DNA from: Cordia subcordata
Taxonomy: Eukaryota; Streptophyta; Magnoliopsida; Boraginales; Cordiaceae
DNA: 64,000 nt
Reading direction: 5' to 3'
Assembly (NCBI GenBank): GCA_028554755.1
Contig: JAPTOF010000015.1
Location: 1,736,001-1,800,000 of the forward strand
This document shows positions 55,955 through 64,000 of the stretch, in pieces. Under the pieces are notes generated by a model. It saw nothing but the letters and a program-made list of their open reading frames with translations. It ran no database searches and had not been told where the DNA came from. The position numbers were made by a program, and so were the translations under genes. Each line of letters begins with the position of its first letter. The first letter of the stretch is position 1.

Positions 55955-56420
55955 TTAAGCCTTAACATATAGGTCTATCACCTTAATCATAAAGCAGTCT
56001 TCATTATCCTCATCACCACTTATATTAACTCTATTCGTGGCCTCTGCTACCTTCATGGTAGACCTTAAATTCCCAGACTTAATCTCTAGCAACCTTGACT
56101 TGCAATGGATAATTGCATTGGGTGTGGCAAACAAGAGGCGACCTAGAAGAACGGATGTATTATGCCTAGAGTTGTGACCGGAATCCATGTTTAAAACTAT
56201 AAAGTCTATAGGGTACACGAAATCAGCAACTTGAACCATAATATTCTCTATTACACCTTTAGGTCTATGCTCAGATTTAGCAGCTTGCTGAAGTATGACA
56301 TCAGTAGGCGACATCTCTTCTAAATCTAGCTACTGATAAACAACGTAAGGAATAAGGTTACACTAAACCTAAATATAATAAGGCATGATCATTCTAGGTC
56401 TCTCTAATGCGACAAGGAAT
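55955..56420 (-). pseudogene. Element C protease remnant, active site lost
   Basis: The frame 56314-55955 (VQVADFVYPIDFIVLNMDSG ... LRSTMKVAEATNRV) is the protease C-terminal half. The active-site loop just upstream (about 56370) reads HALLYLGLV where B has HALLDLGYS: the catalytic Asp is Tyr, and a one-base loss follows. Confidence 0.75.
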
Positions 56421-57825
56421 GGTAAAGGCTCTTAGATCACTCAATTTAGGTGGAAGGCTTGATGTACAAATACTACTCATTTTCTCCATAAGTTTCACCA
56501 TTTTGGGCATGCTCGATGCACTACACTTCCTTGTGCAAAGGTCTCTAAGAAATTAGAATACGATGGAATAGAAAGGACCATTCTATCAAGGAAAGATTAA
56601 CCTTAAGATCTTTGAGATGCTCTAAAACTTTAAAGAACCTAGTATCCTCACTAGGTGACGGCTTCTTTAAAACGGATAGGAATGGAACTCTAGAAGCAAC
56701 ATCTCTAGACTCATAGAAATCATTAATAGGATGCTTTCCCTCTTAATGTGGTTAGGAAGTACTGCTCTTACCATGGTCTCTAGCAGGCTTTACTTTCTCA
56801 GCAAGACTCTCTCTCGAATTTCTCTCAACAGGGTAATGCCTGGGTTTACTAGACTCAGAAAGACCACTAGATACAGGCTTTGCATATTCAACACCTATCC
56901 TATTGTCCACTATCCTACCACTCCTAAGAGTGGTGACAGCTTTGGCCTGGGCTAGAAGGGATAAGTGGGGTCGAAGAAAGAACAAGATTGGACTCTAGGG
57001 TTCAATTCGTGTCAGGAAAGCAATTTCCTAGGATCTCTAGTGCTCATCTAACTAGCAAGGTACCTTAACTGTGCCTCTAACCTAGCCATTTGATGCCTAT
57101 GACTAGCTAGCTCTTGTTTATTATCCACTAATCCTAGTTGCTAATTATAAATCAACTGCATTATCTTCTCAATCATCTTAATACTAGTAGATTGACTACT
57201 AGATGGGGTAGGGGAGTGCTTGGGGCTGAGGAATACTAGGGAGCCTAGCTTGATTGACATTGTAAAACCTTAGAGGATTAGTAGGATGCGGTCTCTACTG
57301 GAATGGGACTTGAGGCTGGGAATGGTAGGACTTATAGTGTCCCTATCTCTAAAAAACTTAGGCTTATCTCTCTAACCCGGATTGTATGTGTTCGAGTATG
57401 GATTGTACTCCAGTGAGTGCCCTTGTGTAGTGCAAACTTGCTTCTACATGAATTCAGGAAATTGTGGGGCTAAGAGGCAGGTTATGGTCTCATGCGATGA
57501 CTTAGAACATAAAGCACAAACTTCAACGACTAACGGGGTAGATGACGAACATACCAAATTAGCTCTACGACTTTGTGAAGAAAGACTCAAAGAAATGAAT
57601 TGGTCTAGCTTATGCGTCAATGCTTTAACCTTGGTAAGCAAATAGAAAGAAACACCAACCTCATGAACACCTCTCCTATTAGCTCCCTTGCTAGACCTCT
57701 CCATGATGATGTTTTGGAAAGAATTCTCTACCAATATGTCTTAGTCATAGGAAAGAATTTTTGGTAGAAACGCAATTGAAGCTTATCCTACAACATAATG
57801 CAACTGCTTGGTAAGAAATGAAACT
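56421..57825 (-). pseudogene. Element C gag remnant with internal deletion
   Basis: Visible: SFQNIIMERSSKGANRRGVH, the zinc knuckle CALCSKSSHETITC with all ligands (about 57520-57479), the charged tail (56985-56752) and the pre-protease part. At about 57735 the sequence jumps to QKFFPMTKT, which in B lies about 300 bp further upstream, so the segment with FHEAWERF is deleted. It ends at 57825 against an LTR fragment. Confidence 0.75.
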
Positions 57826-59283
57826 TGATGTGCTTTAATTATTTGTGTGTTTGCATTATAATTTGTTCATGTTTTGAGGTGCTATGTGCATATATAATGG
57901 CATTAGTGTAATACATTTGGTAGAAGAGGGCTTTCCTAACGTGTCTCAAGAAGCCATTCGCCTTGAGTTATTCCTATTTTCATTTGAGGATAAGGCTAGG
58001 TCACGCTATGATTCTTTACCTAGTGATTGCATTGCATCATGGAATGAGCTTCAATCTAGGTTTTACCAAAAGTTCTTTCCCATGGCTAAAGCCATCGACC
58101 TTAAGGCTTTTATTATGACCTTTTCCCAACAAGGTTAAAAGATCGGTCATCAGGCTTGAGGGTGGTTTACTGAACTTCTTAGGTAATGCCCTCATCACGG
58201 ATATAGTGTTTATGACCTTCTACAATATTTCTGTAGAGGCTTAAATAAGCAAATAGGATGATGGTGAATGTAGCATCCGCTGGTGGATTCTACAATTTGA
58301 GACCAAAAGATGCATAGGATAAAATTGATTTGTTGGTCGAGAACTCCTTTCAAAACACCGCTATTGTTAGGTCTAGTTGAGAAGTGAATAGAAGAGATGT
58401 TCATGAGGCTATAGTTTCTTCTAATTTACCCACCGAGGTTAAAGCGTTGATGCATAAGCTAGACCAATTCATCACTTTGAGCTTCTCTTCACAAGGTCAT
58501 ATGACTAGCTCTGTGGGTTCTTCTTCTACCCTATCGACAATTGAGGTTTGTACTTTGTGTTTCGAGTCCACTCATGAGACTGCAGCTTGCCCCCTAGCAC
58601 TGCAGTTTTCTGAGTTCATTTAAGAGCGAGTATATGTCATACAGGGGTATTCATGGAAGTACAACCCATACTCGAACACATATAATTTGAGTTAAAGAGA
58701 CAAACCTAAGTTTTCTTAAAGACAAGGTCATATGAGTCTTCTCATTCCCAGCCCTAGGCCTCACATCAGTAGAGACCTTGTCCTACTAATCCTCCAAGGT
58801 TTTGTAATATCAATCAAACTAGACTTCTTAGTGCATCGCAACATCAGGCACTCCTTGTACCATCCATCTCAAGCTTTCCCATATAGTCTACACTTGTTTC
58901 ATAATCTTTTCATGACAAGAGGGTAGACCTTTCGATGCAAATTTTCAACAAAATTAGTAAGCTAGAATGGATACACAATTAGGGTAGATTACTAATCACT
59001 TGAATACTAGGGATCTTAGCAAGTTGCCTATATAGTCAGAGGTAAACTCTAGAGTCTAGTCCTGTTCCTCCTTCGACCCCACCTATCCTCATATAGCTTA
59101 GGGTAAGGCTGTCACCACTCTTAGGAGCGGTGCGATTGTGGATAATAGGATATTAGTCAAATTTCCAGTGTCAACACCTAGTGGCCCTTCAGAGTCTAGA
59201 GAGCCCGAGCGTAGCCCTGTTGAGAGAAATCATAGAGAGAGTTCTGCTGAGAGAGTAGAGCCTACTATACATCATAGTGAGAG
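57826..59283 (+). pseudogene. Fragment D: LTR start fused to Athila-like gag
   Basis: 57826-57925 is the first ~100 bp of an Athila-like LTR (TGATGTGCTTTAATTATTTG). It runs directly into gag (FPNVSQEAIRLELFLFSFED, WNELQSRFYQKFFPMAKAID; frame 57884-58138), so the rest of the LTR, primer site and gag N-terminus were deleted. After stops, the frame 58384-58623 has the knuckle CTLCFESTHETAAC. The Glu/Arg-rich tail (59138-59283) ends where LTR G begins. Confidence 0.75.
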
Positions 59284-60905
59284 TGGCTCTCGTCGCTCAA
59301 GCACAAGCTCTAAAGACCTGCAAGCACAAGGATCGATGAAGTGTAGTGTGTGCAAGAACGGGTGTCAAACCACATGAAGGCTATGTTGTAGGATGGATTC
59401 TACGTGTATGTGTCTTAGAGAATGCCTAAAAGGAAATCTAAACTAACTATTTTTTTGGTGTTTTTGGATGATCGAGAGCTCTAGCAAAAGAAAATACAAC
59501 TACGCTATGAGGATAAAAAGGATAGAGACAAACTATTAAGATGGAACTAACAAATGGAAAGGATTAAGGTGGCGTCTGCTTGCTCATGGGTAATCTTAAA
59601 CTCAAATACTATAGGATTTCATGGAATGGCTTACGTACCGATTGTTATTTTAACTAGGTTGCTTAATTAGTGTCCTAATTTCTCCCTAGGATTCCGTGCG
59701 GGTCCGTCCTTAGGCGGCACCTCCTAGAGCTACGGCATGGTCCTTATGACCTAGGGCCTTAAGAATGACCAATTAGCTTCCTAGGTGACCTAGAATGAAC
59801 CTACCCAAGTACCTAAACCATTGGCTGGATTTAAAGCCAAGACTTAGTGTTTCTAAGGTTGACTAAATCTACTCAAAAACCTATTGGCTGGACTTAAAGC
59901 CAAAGGAGACTCAATTTAGGCTAGCCTTAAATTATGCCTCGTTATTCTAGGTCACTTAAATTATGTCTCATCAGTCTAGGGTCAGTACAGCGGGATTTGA
60001 CCTATTAGTACATTTATACATGTTCTAGGCCAAGGTGTTCGTGAATAAAGGCGTTTATTCAATTACCAAACATCGTCATGCTTGGGTTACACCATTAAAA
60101 GCACTTTTGAGCCAACACGTATGCAATATTGAGGTCATATTTATTACTAGACATGTAAACATACACGTAGACATGAATATATAAGCATCACCCACTTCAC
60201 AAGATCCATACATAAACACATAGACATGATTATAGAATGGACTAGAGGTGTTTAGTAGCAAATAAACTTCAATTTATACTTATGCAACTCTCATAGGCAT
60301 ATTATCAAACACCTAGACATATATTGAACAATAGCCATTAAAAAAAAGAAGAATATAGCATATGTATATATATATTAAGCATTAAATCCCATAATATAGA
60401 AGCATAGAATCAATCCATTGCACAAGTATCATCACCCTAAACAAATCTACTCAAACATAATATAAAAGAGGATGAAAGAGGGCTCTTTTTCCATCCTAGC
60501 AATTCTTGTACAAAATCTTTGAGTAGCTTTCAATGCAAGTGTTTGAATCCTTCAAGTAAGCTTGAATCTAGATAAAAAGTGTGTGAATGTGTGTTAGAGG
60601 TGTCGTAGCTAGGGTTTTTTGTGTGTGTGTTGGGTCTAAAGATAATCCCCTTTAAAAGCTGAAAATCGTGCTTTTATATCATCTGCCGCGCATTGCCGGT
60701 CGACCAGCTCTTCTTCTTAGCTTGACCGACTTTCATAGTGATGCTTTCTGGACTAGCCGGTTGACCTAGCCTGTTGTCCGGTTCTTTAAGGGGGTTGACT
60801 AGATGAAAATGGGTTCCTCTCGGAGTGGCCGGTCGACCTGCGACAATTTTTCTAGGTGGACTGGCTCCTCTAATTAACCTCTTTCTTGCTCTCAGACTCC
60901 ACTGC
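59284..60905 (-). repeat. LTR G, truncated at one end
   Basis: Plus-strand start TGGCTCTCGTCGCTCAAG inside D's gag tail. It follows B's LTR through the GGTCCTTATGACCTAGGGCC, CACATAGACAT and GGTCGACC (60695-60840) segments, then stops near 60905 before the U3 start and passes abruptly into element E gag. No TSD can be checked. Confidence 0.75.
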
Positions 60906-61950
60906 ATAAGGTCAGCATGAGTACTACTGAAGGTTATTCTCGTAAGTACAATCCGCACTCGAACACGTATAATCCAGGTTAGAGGGACGACCCAAAATTT
61001 TCTTGGACACAAGGTCAGCATGAGTCTAGTTCATATCCCCAGGCCTCACTCCAGTGGCGATCCCGTCCTACTAACCCTCTAGGGTTCTACAATGTTAATC
61101 AACCCAGGCTTCTTAGTGCTTCTCAACCACAGGTACTCCCTACTCCCTTTAGTAGCTAATCTCCTAGTAATGATATGATAAAGTTGATGTAGTTTACTCA
61201 GAATTAGTAGCAGGAGTTAGCATATAATAGGCAAGAGATGGCTAGTTATAGGTAGCAAATGGCTAGGTTTGAGGCACAATTAGTAGCTCATCACCCAATT
61301 GAGCACTAGAGACCCTGTGAAACTATCTTCTCAGTTGGAGGTGAACCCTAAAGTCCAGTCCTAGTCCTCCACCAATACCGCTTATCCCCCTTAGGCCCAG
61401 GCTAAGGCCTTTACCACTCTTAGGAGTGGTATGATAGTAGATAATAGAGTAGGAGTTGACTCTGCAGTACTTACACCTAGTGGTCCTTCGGAGTCTAGAG
61501 CGCCTTATTGTAGACCTGTTGAGGGGGATTCTAGAGAGGGTCCTATTAAGAGAGTTAAGCCCATTATAGACCATAGAAAAAGTAGTAATTTTTTCCCACA
61601 TTAGGAGGTAAAGGAGCCCATTTATGATTCCCATATGTCTAGAGGTGTTGCACTTAGAGTTCCCTTCCCATCCGCTTTAGAAAGACCCATGCCTAGTGTG
61701 AATTCTAGGTTTTTCAAGATCTTAGAGCATCTTAAGGACCTTAAGGTCAATTTTCCTTTGATAGATGTGATCCTTTCCATTTCCTTCTATTCAAGGACCC
61801 TTATACAAGGAAACATAGATCATCTAACATTTCTAAGAAGGTGACACTTATGGAAAAAATGAGTAATATTCATACTTCGGGCCTTTCAGCCAAGATAAGT
61901 GACCTTAGAGCTTTCACTGTTCCTTTTAGGATTCGTGAGATGCAGATTAA
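60906..61950 (+). pseudogene. Element E gag C-terminal remnant
   Basis: Tyr/Asn-rich segment, Gln-rich stretch (61195-61290), then a charged tail; the frame 61635-61844 reads RGVALRVPFPSALERPMPSV and RFFKILEHLKDLKVNFPLID as in A and B. Many stops; an antisense frame at 61323-61634 is a shadow. Confidence 0.75.
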
Positions 61951-62640
61951 TCACGCCTTGCTAGATTAAGGGTCCAGTGTGAATCTTATTCCCTACTCTA
62001 TCTATTAGTAGCTAGGTCTAGGTGAGTTGTCCCCTATATATGTTACTTTTCAGCTAGCTGATAGGTCCGAGCATAGACTTAGGGGTGTGATAGAGGATGT
62101 TATGATCCAGGTAGGTGAGTTCGTGTACCCTGTTGACTTCATTGTATTAGATATGGATTCGGGTCACGATTCTAGACATTTTACACTTGCCCTTTTAGGT
62201 CGCCCTTTTCTTTCCACCGCAAATGCTATTATTCATTGTAAGTCAGGGTTATTAGAGATGAAATTTGGGAATTTGAGGTCCACCATAAAGGTTGTTGAGG
62301 CGGTGAATAGGACTAGTATAGGAGGAGAAAAGGATAGGGAAGTGTGCTTTAGAGTAGATGTTATTGATTCTTGTGTCAAGGATTTTGTAGAGAAGACCAT
62401 GATTGACGGAGAAAATTTGAGGAATTGTTGTCTAGCTTTGATTTGGAGACCTTAGAGCGAAAATGTGTAGCTTCCACCTCCTTAGTTGAGGATTCCATAA
62501 TTGATAAGTCACTTGAGGTGATTCCTTCTTGTATTGATTCTAGTGATCTTCTTATTGATGATGTTGAGATTAAATCACCCTTGGTTGAGCCTAGCCCATC
62601 TTTAGAGCTCAAACCCCTTCCTAAGCATTTAAAGTATGCT
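61951..62640 (+). pseudogene. Element E protease and linker remnant
   Basis: The active-site loop near 61965 reads NHALLD, a stop, GSSVNLIPYS: the Asp is kept but the next codon is TAA. The frame 62027-62455 (IQVGEFVYPVDFIVLDMDSG ... LLGRPFLSTANAII) is the well preserved C-terminal half and linker, with a frameshift near 62430 into 62425-62838. Confidence 0.78.
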
Positions 62641-63629
62641 TTCCTAGGCCCTAGTGAGACCCTTTCGGTTATCATATCTTTCAATATTTCTAGAGAGCAT
62701 GAGAAGCATCTATTAAAGGTTCTTAGGAAACATAAGAGGGCTATAGGGTGGAAAATTGACGATTTGAGAGATATTGATCATTCGGTTTGCATGCATCATA
62801 TTTACCTTGAGGAACCCACACATGAGCGAATTAGTTAAGAAAGAGATCATTAAACTCTTAGATGTAGGTATTATTTATCCGATCTCTGATAATGAGTAGG
62901 TTAGCTTGGCCTATCCCTAAGAAGTTTGAGATCACGGTTGTAGAAAATGAGATAGAAAAGCTTATCCCTACATGTACTCCCATGGGTTGGAGAGTTTGTA
63001 TTGACTATAGGAAGCTCAACTCCAAAACTAGGAAAGATCATTTCCCATTGCCTTTTCTAGACTAGATCTTAGATAGAGTAGAGAGGCATAGCTACTATTG
63101 CTTTCTAGATGGCTATTCTGGGTATAATTAGATCCATGTGTTTCCCGAGGACCAGGAGAAGACCACCTTTACTTGTTCCAATGGCACTTTTGGCTATAAA
63201 AGAATGCCTTTCAGTCTATGTAATACTCCAGTGACTTTTCAAAGGTGTATGATGGCCATTTTTTGTGACATGATTGAGACATATTTAGAGATATTCATGG
63301 ATGACTTCTCAGTCTTTGGTGATAGTTCTGATGAGTGCTTGAGTTACCTCTTTTTAGTCTTAGGCTATTGTATGGAGAAGAACTTAGTATTGAGTTGGGA
63401 GAAATCGCATTTCATGGTGTAGCAGGAGATAGTTTTGGGTCAAGTTGTCTCATCTAGTGGCATTCAAGTTGACCAAAGTCAAGTAGAATTGATTGAGACG
63501 TTGCATGTCCTTAAGTGTTTTAAGGATGTTAGATCTTTTCTAAGGCATGTAGGATTCTGTCATAAGTTCATTAAGGATTTTAGCCATATAGTGTGTCCCT
63601 TGTCTAGGCTCTTAGCACATGATGTCTAA
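62641..63629 (+). pseudogene. Element E reverse transcriptase remnant
   Basis: N-terminal region at the end of the frame 62425-62838 (FLGPSETLSVIISFN, AIGWKIDDLRDIDHS). A broken stretch 62840-63130 still shows DYRKLNSKTRKDHF and CFLDGYSGYN. The palm frame 63138-63422 has PEDQEKTTFTCSNGTFGYKR, MPFSLCNTPVTFQRCMMAIF and the catalytic FMDDFSVFGDS. The thumb follows in 63435-63629 (SFLRHVGFCHKFIKDFSH). The catalytic pair is intact; the protein is not. Confidence 0.85.
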
Positions 63630-64000
63630 GTGTGTTAAAGCTTTTAATAGGCTTAAATCCATATTGTTTTCTTCCCCAATTATCCAACCACTTGATTATA
63701 GTCTCCCATTTGAAGTTATGTGTGATGCATCCGATTATGCGATAGGAGTTGTTTTAGGTCAAAGGTGAGATAAGTTGCACCATGTAGTGTACTATGCTAA
63801 TAAGACTCTTGATGAAGCCTAAAGAACTATACCACCACAGAAAAAGAGCTTCTAGCAGTTGTTTTATCCCTTGACTAGTATAGGTCGTATATCCTAGGGT
63901 CTAAAGTGATTGTCTATACCAATAATATGGCATTGAGATATTTGTTAGCTAAGAAAGAAGCTAAGCCCCGCTTGATTAAGTGGTTGCTCCTTTTTCAAGA
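63630..64000 (+). pseudogene. Element E RNase H remnant, cut by window edge
   Basis: Reads CDASDYAIGVVLGQR near 63723-63767, with the catalytic Asp clearer than in A. Then HVVYYANKTLDEA, a one-base loss, [14 protein letters not shown], and the LIKW segment at the edge. Confidence 0.78.

Larger units (their letters stand above)
49780..57825 (-). mobile_element. Athila-like element C, non-autonomous derivative
   Basis: 3' LTR 49780-53326, polypurine module 53327-53364, post-integrase-type region to about 54660, an unrecognised frame (54824-55793), dead protease (55955-56420) and gag with an internal deletion (56421-57825). RT, RNase H and integrase are missing: the distance from protease to the conserved post-integrase sequence is about 1.3 kb, against about 3 kb in B. 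The 5' LTR is absent; the right border at 57825/57826 abuts an oppositely oriented LTR fragment. The left flank is ATAGC (49775-49779), with no partner found. Confidence 0.8.
60906..64000 (+). mobile_element. Athila-like element E, 5' truncated, runs off right edge
   Basis: Starts within gag (EGYSRKYNPHSNTYN-like, 60938-60985) and continues through protease, RT and into RNase H. Colinear with A 690-3900 but an independent, separately mutated copy. No LTR of its own in the window. Confidence 0.82.

Overview
The window is plant nuclear DNA, almost certainly from an angiosperm, and is a gene-poor, AT-rich repeat graveyard. The evidence is Ty3/gypsy elements of Athila type (tRNA-Asp-like primer sites, no second RNase H seen), a Ty1/copia element with the initiator-tRNA-Met primer site, a CACTA element, hAT- and PIF/Harbinger-like miniature elements, FAR1 and Ulp1 remnants, and a fragment of an endogenous caulimovirid-like sequence. 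I see no bacterial features, rRNA, tRNA or CRISPR.

Layout. 1-31282 is a Russian-doll nest. Athila-like element A (+, 5' end outside the window) has decayed gag-PR-RT-RNase H-INT at 1-5130 and a 3' LTR starting at 7056. A copia element (-, 7365-29725, TSD CGACC/CAACC) sits in that LTR, which resumes at 29731-31282. A second Athila-like element B (-, 13996-26883, exact TSD TTTAT) sits in the copia leader. A solo LTR (24789-26662, exact TSD CCTAT) sits in B's 5' LTR. A itself appears to have landed in a still older element F (primer site 31735-31752, LTR 31758-33251, truncated second LTR to 34400).

34400-49780 is older intergenic DNA: a FAR1-domain remnant (+), an Ulp1-protease remnant (-), degenerate tandem repeats, a 401-bp MITE (TSD TTTTCTTT), a 760-bp hAT-like element and a 4.2-kb CACTA element (44320-48505) with a broken TNP1-like gene. 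The only intact host gene I can support is at 41070-41630 (-): a 186-residue secreted proline-rich repeat protein.

49780-64000 is a second Athila-like cluster. Element C (-) has a 3' LTR (49780-53326) split by microsatellite tracts that enclose a caulimovirid-like reverse-transcriptase fragment. Its interior keeps gag and a dead protease but lacks RT, RNase H and INT, carrying instead an unrecognised reading frame (54824-55793). Fragments D (+), LTR G (-) and element E (+, running off the right edge) follow.

How the parts work together: the retrotransposon genes would have encoded capsid, protease, reverse transcriptase, RNase H and integrase as polyproteins driven by LTR promoters. All are now broken by stops and frameshifts. 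The recurring non-coding signatures are a palindrome-rich U3 (GGTCGACC motifs) and a duplicated stem-loop plus polypurine module about 0.95 kb apart in A, B and C.
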